The notes: generated from the letters alone by a model not told the origin. A stretch of 64,000 nucleotides of DNA from Clostridium sp. C105KSO13 (GCF_001517425.1 NZ_FBWL01000167.1:1-64000), one strand, 5' to 3'; numbered from the stretch's first letter, positions 1 to 9,160 are shown. Translations and numbers: made by a program.

Positions 1-100
1 GCACTCATCTGTGGGGCTATTCCTTTATCTAAGATGAGATGATTGTAAAATAAAAAGTCTGCCAGTACAACACCGACAGACAAAAAGTTAAGAAAGGGCT

Positions 101-119
101 ATCACGCAGCATGCGTGAT
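101..119. promoter_or_regulatory. perfect dyad, possible operator or stem-loop
   Basis: An 8-bp perfect inverted repeat (ATCACGCA / TGCGTGAT) with a 3-nt centre lies in the 305-nt leader ahead of the PTS genes. It could be an operator for a dimeric regulator or an RNA hairpin. The rest of the leader is AT-rich with no gene that I can see. Confidence 0.35.
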
Positions 120-226
120 TTGGTTCAGATATTTTTCAAACATAAAAAATTATATACAAGTTAAATCAAACATAAAATGGTACAAGGACCTTTATGCTTT
201 TCCTAATGGCTAAGGAAAGGAGTGGT

Positions 227-256
227 TTGCCTGAGCAAGAATGCTGGCGCTATACT
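227..256 (+). promoter_or_regulatory. candidate sigma-A promoter of the PTS locus
   Basis: TTGCCT at 227-232 and TATACT at 251-256 are separated by 18 nt, about 50 nt upstream of the first PTS gene. A ribosome site (AAAGGAG) follows at about 291-297. The -10 is good and the -35 is weak, as expected for a promoter that needs an activator such as the PRD protein encoded just downstream. Confidence 0.4.
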
Positions 257-305
257 TAGAGTAAAGAAAAGGGACTCTTAAGTAAAGGTAAAGGAGAAAT
301 TATGG

Positions 306-776
306 ATGGAAAAGGTCTCATCATTATTTAGAAAAGATACAATTTTTTTTATTGATGATGATAAGGAGTATACGGATAAAGAGGTACTTCATATTATTGG
401 AAAAAAGTTGTTAGACAGGGGATATGTAAAAGAAAGTTTTGGTGAGGCTTTGCTTGAACGGGAGGCGAATTATCCTACAGGGCTGGCAATGATGCCTTAC
501 CCGGTAGCAATACCGCATACAGATCCCGGGCATGTAAATGAGCCTTGTATTAGCATCGTAAGAATCAAACAAGGGGCAGTGTTTCACGAGATGGTAAATT
601 CGGAGTCTATAGTGAAGGTGAATTTTGTGTTTTGCATTGCGTTACAGGTGGCGGATAAACAGACAGGTGTTCTTCAATATCTGATGCAGGTTGCAGGAGA
701 TGATTCTATAATGAACATTATAAAAAATGCAAAAAATGCAGATGAAATATACAAAGTAGTGTCTATAAAAAAATAG
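306..776 (+). CDS. PTS EIIA component, fructose/galactitol type
   Basis: A 156-residue cytoplasmic phosphocarrier of the PTS EIIA-2 (mannitol/fructose/galactitol) fold. It would take phosphate from HPr and pass it to the IIB encoded at 3599. The phosphorylated histidine is H71 in the motif AIPHTDP, in the usual position for this family, and the length is typical of a stand-alone IIA. The start at 306 is chosen because the upstream ATG at 302 reads into a stop after nine codons and AAAGGAG sits about 9-15 nt upstream. It is separated from the regulator by a hairpin, so it may be expressed above the rest of the locus. The sugar is inferred only from the neighbouring galactitol-type IIB and IIC. 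Confidence 0.88.
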   Translation: MEKVSSLFRKDTIFFIDDDKEYTDKEVLHIIGKKLLDRGYVKESFGEALLEREANYPTGLAMMPYPVAIPHTDPGHVNEPCISIVRIKQGAVFHEMVNSESIVKVNFVFCIALQVADKQTGVLQYLMQVAGDDSIMNIIKNAKNADEIYKVVSIKK

Positions 777-781
777 GATTT

Positions 782-825
782 AAAGCATTCTCTGTAGGCT
801 GGATGAGTTGTAGGGAGTGCTTTTT
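782..825 (+). terminator. hairpin terminator or attenuator after EIIA
   Basis: An 11-bp stem (782-792 with 813-823, some G-U pairs) ends in a T-run at 821-825. It lies between the IIA gene and the regulator gene and probably reduces read-through into the regulator. Confidence 0.55.
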
Positions 826-852
826 GAAATGAGGGTAAAAGAGGATGCGTAG

Positions 853-2799
853 ATGTATTTGATAGAAAGACAGAAAAAAATGTTAGGCCTATTATTATCG
901 AGTGATAATTGGATGACAGGTATAAAGATTGGTTATATACTTGGAATTACAGACCGCACAGTGCGTAATGATGTGAAGAACCTTAACGAGGCACTCAAGG
1001 AATATCCGAAATCATATGTTGAAGCTGTGCGCGGAAAAGGATATTTATTGGTCAGTGAGTATAGAAAAGAACTGCTCGAACAAGTGGAGCAGACGAATGT
1101 AAATGAGACTACAAAAGGGCGTTTATGTAATTTGGCATTGGAAATTCTTACAGTAGATGAGCCAATCATGTTGGATGATCTTGAAGAAGATTTTTTCATT
1201 AGTAGAACTTCATTGGAGGCAACTATAAAAAGTATCAATGTGCAGTGTGCTGCAGATGGAGTCCAAAATGCAGTCAGGCGTAAGAAAAATGCAATATATA
1301 CAGAATGTGAAGAAGAAGAGCGAAGGAAGCTAATTCGGAAGTTTATTGTCATATCGGAAGAGCAGTCTGGAGAGATGCTGAAAGATGAATATGGTTTTTT
1401 AAACCGCGAACATACAGGTATTTTGATGAAGCATATCTGCCATGTATTGGCGAAACAAGGAATGCAGCTGATGGATAAAGATATGATGGAATTGGTCTTG
1501 TATCTTTATATTCAGTGCATGAGAATACAAAAAGGTTGCCTGGTAACGATGAAGTGTGGCAAAACCCGGCAATCTGTACCAAGAATGCTTTGGAAAATTG
1601 CAGAGGAACTGACGAATCTACTGGAACATGATATGAAGGTAAGGTATCCCGAGAAGGAAATGATCTTACTAACATGTCATCTAAGTGATGTAAGAATGAT
1701 GAAAGTGGATCGTTTTAGTAAAAAAGAAATAGAAGCAATAATCGAACCGCGATACCTAGTTATTGTTGAAGAAATGTTAAATGACATTAAGAATGATTTT
1801 ATGCTGGATCTGACAAAGGATGAGGAATTGTTCGTAGATTTGATTCTGCATATAAGATTTTCGATTAAATTTGGAAAGGACAGTCCACATCAAGGTAATC
1901 CGCTTTTAGAAACGATGAAGAACCAGTATCCGTTTGTGTTTGAGCTCTCTACTTATATATTTAGCAGATTCTATGAAGCACTTGGAATAGAACTTAATGA
2001 AAATCAATTAGGATACATTGCGGCACATTTGGGAGCTGCATTGGAACGCTTGGAGAATAGAGAATCTGGAAGTGATCTTAAAATTGCTGTCTGCAGCAAT
2101 ATGAACCTGGCAGTAATTCGGCTTTTAATGGCAAAGTTGCATTCACTTTATACAAATGTGGAGATTAGCGGACCTTATCCGGTATACGATATAGAGCGTA
2201 TAATTAGTGAGGAACCAGCGATGATAGTGACGACAACCTCATCCAATATATTCCGAGAGGTTCAAATACCTGTAATCACAATATCTCCAATGCTTGAATC
2301 CGAAGATGTACTTGCAATTAACAAAAAGATAGGGGAACTAAAAAGGGAAGCTGTAGTACCAGGAGTGTCTAATGGAATAGAACAGTATTTTGATGAAGAG
2401 TTATATTTCCCGCAGTTGGAGATGGATTCCAGGGAGAGTGTTCTTCAGTTTCTATGCAGAAAAGTAGTAAAAAAAGGATATGCATCGGAAGAACTGTTAG
2501 GTAATACGTTGGAACGAGAAAAGATTGCTCCTACGATATTTGCGAATAAGATTGCTGCGCCACATCCAATCCGAGTATGCGCGTACAAGACAGTAATAGC
2601 AGTTGCAGTACTAAAAAATTCCGTTCCATGGGGAAATCTGGAAGCGAGATTAATCTTTCTTCTTGTGGTGCGTGGAAGCGATATGAAGTATATGAATAGC
2701 TTTTTTGAACTTACATCAAAGCTTGTGTGGGATAAGGAAAAGGTCAGAAAGCTAATTGAGATAGAGCAATTTAACGACTTTATAAAAAAACTGGCATAA
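853..2799 (+). CDS. PRD-containing PTS-controlled transcriptional activator (MtlR/LicR type)
   Basis: A 648-residue DNA-binding activator whose activity is set by PTS phosphorylation. The N-terminus (about 1-65) is a DeoR/Mga-like helix-turn-helix (TDRTVRNDVKNL), not the RNA-binding domain of BglG/LicT, so it should act on DNA. Two PRD domains follow (about 180-400; conserved His in HLSDVR, LHIRF and AAHLGAAL). Then comes a GatB-like IIB domain with its cysteine in IAVCSNMNL (about residue 415) and a C-terminal IIA domain (about 500-648) with APHPIRV. This HTH-PRD-PRD-IIB-IIA order is that of MtlR, LicR and ManR. It probably switches on the flanking PTS genes when substrate drains phosphate from its IIB/IIA sites. 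Confidence 0.92.
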   Translation: MYLIERQKKMLGLLLSSDNWMTGIKIGYILGITDRTVRNDVKNLNEALKEYPKSYVEAVRGKGYLLVSEYRKELLEQVEQTNVNETTKGRLCNLALEILTVDEPIMLDDLEEDFFISRTSLEATIKSINVQCAADGVQNAVRRKKNAIYTECEEEERRKLIRKFIVISEEQSGEMLKDEYGFLNREHTGILMKHICHVLAKQGMQLMDKDMMELVLYLYIQCMRIQKGCLVTMKCGKTRQSVPRMLWKIAEELTNLLEHDMKVRYPEKEMILLTCHLSDVRMMKVDRFSKKEIEAIIEPRYLVIVEEMLNDIKNDFMLDLTKDEELFVDLILHIRFSIKFGKDSPHQGNPLLETMKNQYPFVFELSTYIFSRFYEALGIELNENQLGYIAAHLGAALERLENRESGSDLKIAVCSNMNLAVIRLLMAKLHSLYTNVEISGPYPVYDIERIISEEPAMIVTTTSSNIFREVQIPVITISPMLESEDVLAINKKIGELKREAVVPGVSNGIEQYFDEELYFPQLEMDSRESVLQFLCRKVVKKGYASEELLGNTLEREKIAPTIFANKIAAPHPIRVCAYKTVIAVAVLKNSVPWGNLEARLIFLLVVRGSDMKYMNSFFELTSKLVWDKEKVRKLIEIEQFNDFIKKLA

Positions 2800-2807
2800 G
2801 TGCTGTG

Positions 2808-2855
2808 AAAATCACCTGTTATTTCTTCCTTTGCCATGCGGAACAGGTTGGTTTT
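2808..2855 (+). terminator. long hairpin before the aldolase gene
   Basis: The segment 2808-2820 pairs with 2842-2855 (13 bp with one bulge), followed by a T-rich stretch. It ends regulator transcription or attenuates entry into the aldolase-IIB-IIC operon. A TATAAT at 2876-2881 lies just downstream and could be the -10 of a separate promoter, though no good -35 stands 17 nt upstream. Confidence 0.5.
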
Positions 2856-2924
2856 ATCTTTGGAAAGTAGTTCGCTATAATATATTTAACGACAAAACAG
2901 AACCCAAAAGGTAAAGGAGAAAAA

Positions 2925-3566
2925 ATGGAGTATCAAGAAACAAGAAAAAAAGTATTGGAAATAGCTGTAAAATGCCTGGAAAAAGGACTGATTCATGGCA
3001 CTGCAGGAAATGTGTCAATGAGAGTACCGGGAGAAGATGTTATAATTATTACCCCAACCAGAATTTTTTACGATCAGCTGACGCCGGAGCAACTCCCGGC
3101 AATTTCTTTACATGCAGAGCTGTTAGATGGAGAATTTAAACCCTCTTCAGAAGCGCCGATGCATACTGCGATTTATCGCGCAAGAAAGAATCTAAATGGA
3201 ATTGTACATACACATTCAATGTTTGCAACTGTATTTTCCATCTTAGAAAAGGAAATTCCACCAATGATGCCACCCTCAACACCATATGCACCGGTACCGG
3301 TTGCGCCATTTGAGCTTCCAGGATCTGAAGAACTTGGGCAGGCAGCAGTAAAAGCACTTGGTGAGGATAAAATGGTATGTACATTACAGAATCATGGGCT
3401 TCTAGCAGCATGTCCGACATTAGATCGTGCATTTTCGGCAGCAGAATATATCGAAGAATGTGCACAGCTTGCTTATTGGACGATGCAGGCAGGCAAGATG
3501 AATCCAATTACGGATGAAGCAGTAAAGATTCTTCGCGAAAGAATGTTGAAAGGTATTGCAGTATAG
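2925..3566 (+). CDS. class II aldolase/adducin family, L-fuculose-1-phosphate aldolase-like
   Basis: A 213-residue protein of the FucA/AraD/RhaD class II aldolase family, which cleaves or epimerises a sugar phosphate at a zinc site. The zinc histidines are visible in VHTHSMFAT (about residues 94-96) and NHGLLAA (about 155). GTAGNVSMR near residue 25 is the phosphate-binding segment, and E73-like acid sits in SSEAPMH. It is cytoplasmic. It starts an operon with IIB and IIC (32-nt gap) and has AAAGGAG before its ATG. Because PTS import yields a phosphorylated sugar or polyol, it may act on that product or a derivative. Exact substrate cannot be read from sequence; an epimerase role is possible but less likely. 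Confidence 0.85.
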   Translation: MEYQETRKKVLEIAVKCLEKGLIHGTAGNVSMRVPGEDVIIITPTRIFYDQLTPEQLPAISLHAELLDGEFKPSSEAPMHTAIYRARKNLNGIVHTHSMFATVFSILEKEIPPMMPPSTPYAPVPVAPFELPGSEELGQAAVKALGEDKMVCTLQNHGLLAACPTLDRAFSAAEYIEECAQLAYWTMQAGKMNPITDEAVKILRERMLKGIAV

Positions 3567-3598
3567 CAAGAATAGAGCAATAAAAAGGAGAATAAATT

Positions 3599-3913
3599 AT
3601 GGCTCAAAAATATCGTATATTAGCGGTTTGTGGAGCGGGCCTTGCCACCTCAACACATGTAGCAAAGACATTACAGACGGGATTAGAGAAAAAAGGTATT
3701 ACATGTCAGATTAGAACCTGTAGTGTGGCAGAATCGCTCGGTGTGATTTTTCAGTATAAACCACAGGTAATTATGGCGACAGTATCTGTTAATTCAATCA
3801 AGGATTCAGGCGGGGCAAAAGTGTTTTCAGGAGTTCCGCTTTTGACAGGAATCGGGTCACAGCAACTGTTTAACGATGTCGTAGAATATCTAAAAACACA
3901 AGGTAATGCCTAA
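3599..3913 (+). CDS. PTS EIIB component, galactitol type
   Basis: A 104-residue IIB of the lactose/galactitol superfamily. The phosphorylated cysteine is C12 in AVCGAGLATSTHVAK, a P-loop-like turn typical of GatB. It accepts phosphate from the IIA at 306 and donates it to sugar bound by the IIC at 3934. A ribosome site (AAAAGGAG) precedes the ATG, and 20 nt separate it from the IIC gene. Confidence 0.9.
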   Translation: MAQKYRILAVCGAGLATSTHVAKTLQTGLEKKGITCQIRTCSVAESLGVIFQYKPQVIMATVSVNSIKDSGGAKVFSGVPLLTGIGSQQLFNDVVEYLKTQGNA

Positions 3914-3933
3914 AATCAAGAGAGGAAAAAGAT

Positions 3934-5199
3934 ATGGATATAGTATTTATGATACTAGATAAGGTAGTTGCTCTTGGAGCATTTGTAATGATGCCGGTTA
4001 TCTTGTTTATTATGGGTATGATATTCAAGATGAAAGCCAGTGATGCTTTACGTGCAGGAATTACAGTGGGTATCGGATTTAAGGGTATTTCTTTGGCAGC
4101 GGGATTGATCGGTACAACGATGAACCCTCTGGTTGAAAAGCTGCAGCAGCTCTGGGGCCTGAAACTGGATGCGGTAGACCTGGGTGTTCCGGTTATATCA
4201 ACAATGGCATTCAGCGATGGTAGATTTGTACTTATGATGTTTGCAGGAGTGATTCTGATAAATGTTATTATGCTTGTTTTTAATTTTACCAAAACTTTGA
4301 ATGTAGATATCTGGAATTTTTGGCATTATCTGTTTATTGGAACCTTGGGAACCATTATTTCAGGAAATATGTTCATTGGGTTATTGATAGGTGTCATCTA
4401 TTCTGTAATAAACCTGCTTCTTGCAGACCGCAATCAGGAAATAATCTGTAAAGTTTGTGGCGAACAATATAGAGGCTTATCCTTCTGTACAATGGCATTT
4501 CCAATTCTGGTCCCGATTGGTCAGGGAATTGACTGGGTGATTGACCATATCCAGGGTGTACGCAAAATTAACTTTAACTTAAAGTCAATTCCGAGTAGAT
4601 TTTCCTTTTTGTCGGAACCAATCATGATAGGATTTATTATTGGTGGAGGATTGGCACTGCTTGCTCGGTATAGCTGGGATCAGTGCTTGAATGTAGGTAT
4701 GACGATGGCGGCAGCGATGTTCCTACTCCCAAGAATGATTTCCATACTTATGGAAGGTTTGTCACCAATTGCCACAGCAACACGTGAATTTATGACAGCC
4801 AGGTTTCCAAATCGTGAGTTCAGAATTGGTATGGACTTTGCGCTTCTGGTTGGTGATACGGACATGATTACATTGGGTCTTCTGTTTGTACCGATTTCCC
4901 TGCTTATGGCAGTTGCACTTCCAGAAAACCGTGTATTACCGCTAATTGGTCTTACCAATCTGTCTTATATGATGATGGCACCGATAATCACATCAAAGAG
5001 AAATATGTTTCGTGCACTTATAATAGGAATGGTCATGGTAGCACTGGTATTCTTTATGGCAACCAGTCTGACACCTTTGATTACACCGGCAGTAGTAGGT
5101 GCAGGACTTGCAGATCCAGATGGCAACTATACGTTATTTAATACTGGAGAACATGTAGGTTTTGTATTACTTCAGATATTGAAATTATTTTTTCACTAA
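3934..5199 (+). CDS. PTS EIIC component, galactitol type (GatC)
   Basis: A 421-residue integral membrane permease of the EIIC-GAT family. It has about ten hydrophobic segments and the family's opening pattern, a membrane helix followed by GITVGIGFKGI. The length is a little under the 450 residues usual for GatC. It forms the membrane channel that phosphorylates its substrate during uptake, together with the preceding IIB and the distant IIA. The family transports galactitol and some pentitols or deoxyhexitols. No polyol-phosphate dehydrogenase of the GatD type is nearby, so galactitol itself is uncertain. Confidence 0.9.
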   Translation: MDIVFMILDKVVALGAFVMMPVILFIMGMIFKMKASDALRAGITVGIGFKGISLAAGLIGTTMNPLVEKLQQLWGLKLDAVDLGVPVISTMAFSDGRFVLMMFAGVILINVIMLVFNFTKTLNVDIWNFWHYLFIGTLGTIISGNMFIGLLIGVIYSVINLLLADRNQEIICKVCGEQYRGLSFCTMAFPILVPIGQGIDWVIDHIQGVRKINFNLKSIPSRFSFLSEPIMIGFIIGGGLALLARYSWDQCLNVGMTMAAAMFLLPRMISILMEGLSPIATATREFMTARFPNREFRIGMDFALLVGDTDMITLGLLFVPISLLMAVALPENRVLPLIGLTNLSYMMMAPIITSKRNMFRALIIGMVMVALVFFMATSLTPLITPAVVGAGLADPDGNYTLFNTGEHVGFVLLQILKLFFH

Positions 5200-5227
5200 T
5201 TGGTAACTGGTCAGGAGGAGATTAGCT

Positions 5228-6073
5228 ATGATTATAGAACGAGAACAGATTGAAGAACTGTTTAGAGATGCAGAATTGAAATGCTATGCAATTCCTCATT
5301 TTAATCATTCGGATTTCTGGGATATGTCGGCAATTGCGGAAGCTGCACAGGAATCAGATACACCCATATTTATTGCCTGTCTTCCAAAAGTAATTGAAGC
5401 AATCGGAATTGAAAAGTTAGGTGCAGTAGCGCAGGTTACGATGAAACAGAGCAGGACTCCGATTATTTATCATCTGGATCATTGCCACAGTGTAGAATTA
5501 TGTTTGAAGGCGATAGATAACGGATATAACTCAGTCATGATTGATGCGGCGGATCTGCCACTTGAGAAAAATATAAAAGAAGTAAAAACAGTGGTTGATT
5601 ACGCACATGAACAAAATGTTCATGTGGAAGCTGAAATTGGAAAGATAAAAAGTGCCGGTGATGAAGGATATACATCGGAAACTGCATTTGCAGGTCTTGA
5701 GGATGCGAAGAAGTTAATAGAGGCAACAGGTGTGGATGCACTGGCGATATCTATTGGAAGTGAGCATGGATTTTATAAACATGCACCAAAGCTTGATTAC
5801 GAATTATTGGAAAAGATTCATGCTTATGTCAACATTCCGCTGGTACTTCACGGAGGTTCTGGAATTCCGGAAGCAGATGTTAGGAAAGCAATAAATGGTG
5901 GCATTAGAAAAGTAAATGTGGGAACGCATATCCGTTATACTTATATTAAGTCAATTGGCGATGCAATTCAGAATATGGGACCTGCAACACATACAGCTGA
6001 TATTATGGCATCTGCGAAAAAGGATGTAAAAGAGATATTAAAAGATTGGATACGGATCTGCGCAAATAAATAA
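5228..6073 (+). CDS. class II ketose-bisphosphate aldolase (fructose/tagatose-bisphosphate type)
   Basis: A 281-residue zinc-dependent (beta/alpha)8 aldolase of the FbaA/GatY/KbaY family that splits a ketose (bis)phosphate into dihydroxyacetone phosphate and an aldehyde. Zinc and catalytic residues are visible: HLDHC (about 82-85), EAEIG (about 135), GSEHGFY (about 180, where most family members have TAHG) and LHGGSG (about 207). The GSEHG variant and the absence of a tagatose-6-phosphate kinase nearby leave the substrate open. Ribosome site GGAGGAG precedes the ATG. It lies in the PTS operon, 29 nt after IIC and 23 nt before HPr, so it is likely to act on the PTS product. Confidence 0.88.
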   Translation: MIIEREQIEELFRDAELKCYAIPHFNHSDFWDMSAIAEAAQESDTPIFIACLPKVIEAIGIEKLGAVAQVTMKQSRTPIIYHLDHCHSVELCLKAIDNGYNSVMIDAADLPLEKNIKEVKTVVDYAHEQNVHVEAEIGKIKSAGDEGYTSETAFAGLEDAKKLIEATGVDALAISIGSEHGFYKHAPKLDYELLEKIHAYVNIPLVLHGGSGIPEADVRKAINGGIRKVNVGTHIRYTYIKSIGDAIQNMGPATHTADIMASAKKDVKEILKDWIRICANK

Positions 6074-6095
6074 AAAGTATAGGAAGGAACCAGCT

Positions 6096-6356
6096 ATGTA
6101 TGCAAGAGAGATTACGATTACCAATCCTATGGGATTACATGCAAGACCGGCGACACTGTTGGTGCAAAAAGCTGGAAAATATGAATCAAACCTCCAGTTG
6201 ATTAAAGAGAATGTGATTGTTAATCCGAAGAGTATTTTTACAGTGCTATCGGCAGGTCTTGGGGCGGGTACAACAATTACGATTCAGGCAGAAGGACCGG
6301 ATGAAAAGCATGCCGTAGACGATCTGTGTGAATTTATTGCTTCATTGAAGGAGTAA
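6096..6356 (+). CDS. HPr-family phosphocarrier protein
   Basis: An 86-residue HPr. The phosphorylated histidine is H15 in GLHARPA, and the regulatory serine is present in PKSIFTVLS (about residue 46), so both Enzyme I transfer and HPr kinase control are possible. It sits inside a sugar-specific operon, directly before Enzyme I (5-nt gap). This suggests an accessory HPr/EI pair dedicated to this PTS, though from the window alone it could also be the organism's only general pair. Confidence 0.93.
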   Translation: MYAREITITNPMGLHARPATLLVQKAGKYESNLQLIKENVIVNPKSIFTVLSAGLGAGTTITIQAEGPDEKHAVDDLCEFIASLKE

Positions 6357-6361
6357 TTGAT

Positions 6362-8074
6362 ATGGTACGAAAAGGAATCACTGCATTTGACGGAAAAGTG
6401 GTAGGAAAAGCATTGGTAATTCAGGAACCACCAAAGGTAAATCCAGAGACAAAACGAACAGGAACAGAAGCAGAAGTGGTTACAAGTGTGAAACAAGCAA
6501 TTGCGGAAATTGCAAAGGATATGGAGCATAAGATAGCCCGTTACCAGGGTCTGGATGCTACAATGAAACTGGATATTGTTAATATGCAGAAAACGATGCT
6601 TACGGATCAGGTATTTCTTGATAATATACAAAATGCGGTTCATGAAGGATATAATGCAGAAGCCTCTGTGTACAGATGTGTGAAAGAGCAGTGTGATATG
6701 CTTGAATCACTGGGAGATTCATATCTTGCAGAACGTGCAGAAGATTTCAGGGATGTAGGGAACAGGCTTATTTATGAGATCCTTGGCATACACTCTTTTG
6801 ATCTTTCAGTACTGGAACAGGATGTCATTTTGGTCGGAGAAAATATTCCGCCATCTCTTTTGGCGGATGGCGATGAAAAGCATATCAAAGGGATGCTGAT
6901 GACTAAAGGGTCAAAGACAGCGCATGTATGTATTCTCGCTGCGAATATGGGAATCCCCTCACTTGTAGGCTGCGTAGACGTAGAAGGTCTGAAAGATGGA
7001 GAGAATATTTTCCTGGATGCTTCCACGGGCAGTGTAAGGTATGGGTTATCAGAGCAGGAAATTGTAGAAGCAAAACAAGATGTATTACAATATCAGGATG
7101 AACTGCGAGTGATGAGGAATTATAAGTATAAGGCGGCAGAAACAAAGGATGGTACAAGGATTCAGCTTCTTGCCAACATTGTGGATATCAGTGGAATACA
7201 GCGAATGCTTGAGGTTGGTGCAGATGGAGTAGGATTGTTTCGGACAGAATTTTTATATATGAATAAGCAAAATTTGCCTACAGAGATGGAACAGTTTTCT
7301 ATATATAAGAGTGTTGCACAAAAATTAACACCGATGCCGGTCACGATTCGTACAATGGATATAGGCGGAGACAAAGAAGTTGAATCATTGCATCTGGCAA
7401 AAGAGGAAAATCCATTTTTGGGATATCGGGCAATTAGAATTTGCCTGAATCAGACTGAAATATTAAGAGAACAGTTAAGGGCAATTCTTCGTGCAAGTGT
7501 ATATGGTAAGATTCAAATTATGTTTCCGATGATTAGTTGTATGGAAGAGTTGGATCAAGTGTTGCAGATTCTTGCAGAAGTAAAAGAAGAGCTGAAAAAA
7601 GAAGGAGTTGCATTTGATCAGGAAGTTCCGACAGGGATGATGGTTGAAGTACCGTCAGTGGCGGTCATGGCTGAACATTTTATCAAGAAGGTAGATTTCT
7701 TTAGCATAGGAAGCAATGATCTGACACAATATACTGTGGCGGTGGATCGGCAGAATGAGAAGATATCTGGATTATATGATTACTTTCATCCGGCAGTGCT
7801 AAGTTTAATTCAGAACACAATTCAGGCATGTCATAAGACGAAAAAACCATGTTCCTTGTGTGGGGAGATGGCAGCAGATATTCAAGCAATTCCACTTCTT
7901 CTTGGAATGGGGTTGCGTAAATATAGCGTGAATCCGTCCTCAGTCTTAAAAGTGAAAAAAATACTTGCAAACTGTAGTGAGAAACAGGCGGAAAAGCTGG
8001 CTAGTACTGCATGTGAGGCATATAGCGCTACTGCTGTCAGAAAATTAATCAACGAAATGTCGGGAGATGAATAA
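6362..8074 (+). CDS. ptsI: PTS Enzyme I (phosphoenolpyruvate-protein phosphotransferase)
   Basis: A 570-residue cytoplasmic Enzyme I that moves phosphate from phosphoenolpyruvate to HPr. Landmarks in order: the HPr-binding N-terminal domain; the phosphohistidine segment GSKTAHVCILA (about residue 183), where the usual S of TSH is A; FRTEFLYM (about 295); MDIGGDKE (about 335); GSNDLTQYT (about 452); and the active-site cysteine in CGEMAAD (about 501). Length and order match the family. It follows HPr at once and ends 1 nt before the aldo/keto reductase start. Its presence makes the locus a complete PTS. Confidence 0.95.
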   Translation: MVRKGITAFDGKVVGKALVIQEPPKVNPETKRTGTEAEVVTSVKQAIAEIAKDMEHKIARYQGLDATMKLDIVNMQKTMLTDQVFLDNIQNAVHEGYNAEASVYRCVKEQCDMLESLGDSYLAERAEDFRDVGNRLIYEILGIHSFDLSVLEQDVILVGENIPPSLLADGDEKHIKGMLMTKGSKTAHVCILAANMGIPSLVGCVDVEGLKDGENIFLDASTGSVRYGLSEQEIVEAKQDVLQYQDELRVMRNYKYKAAETKDGTRIQLLANIVDISGIQRMLEVGADGVGLFRTEFLYMNKQNLPTEMEQFSIYKSVAQKLTPMPVTIRTMDIGGDKEVESLHLAKEENPFLGYRAIRICLNQTEILREQLRAILRASVYGKIQIMFPMISCMEELDQVLQILAEVKEELKKEGVAFDQEVPTGMMVEVPSVAVMAEHFIKKVDFFSIGSNDLTQYTVAVDRQNEKISGLYDYFHPAVLSLIQNTIQACHKTKKPCSLCGEMAADIQAIPLLLGMGLRKYSVNPSSVLKVKKILANCSEKQAEKLASTACEAYSATAVRKLINEMSGDE

Positions 8075-8075
8075 G

Positions 8076-9050
8076 ATGCAGACAATAAGACTTGGAAAAA
8101 CCAATGTGCAGATTCCAAAGCTGGGAATGGGAACTTGGGCAATTGGTGGTGGACCGGCCTGGGGTGACCGCGATGAAAAAGAGTGTGTGGATACGATTCA
8201 TAAAGCCATCGAATTGGGAGTAAATCTGCTGGATACAGCACCAGCATATAATTTTGGAAACAGTGAAAAGGTTGTTGGCAAAGCGTTGGAGAAAATTGGG
8301 CGAGAATCCGTTTATGTGATTACTAAATGTGGAATCGTATGGGACAGAGAGGGGAGCCTGTTTAATAAAATTGGCGATGTACAGTTGTATAAGAATCTTT
8401 CAAAAGAATCAATTAAATTAGAAATTGAAGAGAGTCTGGAGCGCCTTGGCATTGAGTATGTGGATGTGTACATGACACATTGGCAGTCAGTGGAACCATA
8501 CCATACGCAAGTTTCCGAGACGATGGAAATTATGAATAATCTGAAAACCAAGGGAAAGATTAAAGCAATCGGAGCAGCCAATTTATCTAGGGAACATATT
8601 GAGGAATATTTGAATTATGGAGAACTCGATATTGTACAGGGAAAGTATAGTATTTTGGATCGGCAGGCAGAAGAAGAATTACTTCCGTTCTGTCGGGAGA
8701 ATGGGATTACATTTCAGGCGTATTCTCCACTGGAGCAAGGGTTGCTGAGTGGATATTATACAAGAGAATATCGGCCAAAAGGCGCACAGGCAAATAAAAA
8801 ATGGTTCCAGCCGGAAGCCATGCAGAAAGTAATGGATATGCTGGAAAAGTGGGAGCCACTGTGTAAGAAGTATGGGTGCAGTATCGCAAATCTGGCATTA
8901 GCCTGGGTAATGGCACAGGGAGATTATATTACTGTGTTGAATGGATGCTCTAAAGTCAGCCAGATAGAAGAAAACAGTAAAGCTATCCAGATTGACCTGT
9001 CTAAAGATGATGTGAAGTGGATGAGAAGTTTAGCGAATGAAATTCTATAA
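8076..9050 (+). CDS. aldo/keto reductase
   Basis: A 324-residue NAD(P)H-dependent (beta/alpha)8 oxidoreductase. It shows the tetrad and signatures GMGTWAIGG, LLDTAPAYNFG (catalytic D and Y), the lysine in ITKCGI and the histidine in YMTHWQ. I place the start at 8076 rather than the in-frame ATG at 8067, because GGGAG at 8062-8066 directly abuts 8067 but is 9 nt from 8076. As last gene of the PTS operon it could reduce or oxidise the aldehyde released by the aldolases, which is inference. A strong hairpin terminator follows. Confidence 0.88.
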   Translation: MQTIRLGKTNVQIPKLGMGTWAIGGGPAWGDRDEKECVDTIHKAIELGVNLLDTAPAYNFGNSEKVVGKALEKIGRESVYVITKCGIVWDREGSLFNKIGDVQLYKNLSKESIKLEIEESLERLGIEYVDVYMTHWQSVEPYHTQVSETMEIMNNLKTKGKIKAIGAANLSREHIEEYLNYGELDIVQGKYSILDRQAEEELLPFCRENGITFQAYSPLEQGLLSGYYTREYRPKGAQANKKWFQPEAMQKVMDMLEKWEPLCKKYGCSIANLALAWVMAQGDYITVLNGCSKVSQIEENSKAIQIDLSKDDVKWMRSLANEIL

Positions 9051-9113
9051 CATACCCTTCAGAGATGATAATTCCTAAAGGAAAATTTTAAAGCGGAGCG
9101 ATAAAGTAGAACA

Positions 9114-9160
9114 CTTGCAGTTCTTACAACTATCATAATATAAGAACTGCAAGCGTTTTG
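9114..9160. terminator. bidirectional terminator between convergent operons
   Basis: A perfect 13-bp inverted repeat (9114-9126 with 9141-9153, 14-nt loop) followed by a T-rich run, placed between the aldo/keto reductase (plus) and the YfcC-type carrier (minus), which converge here. Confidence 0.85.

Noticed and set aside
40-95. Hairpin-like CTG/CAG pairing near the left edge
   Set aside because: Stem of only five base pairs, and its T-run would serve minus-strand transcription, for which no gene is nearby.
853-2799. BglG/LicT-type antiterminator acting on an RNA hairpin
   Set aside because: The N-terminus is a DNA-binding HTH and not the CAT RNA-binding domain, and IIB and IIA domains follow, so it is a DNA-binding activator.
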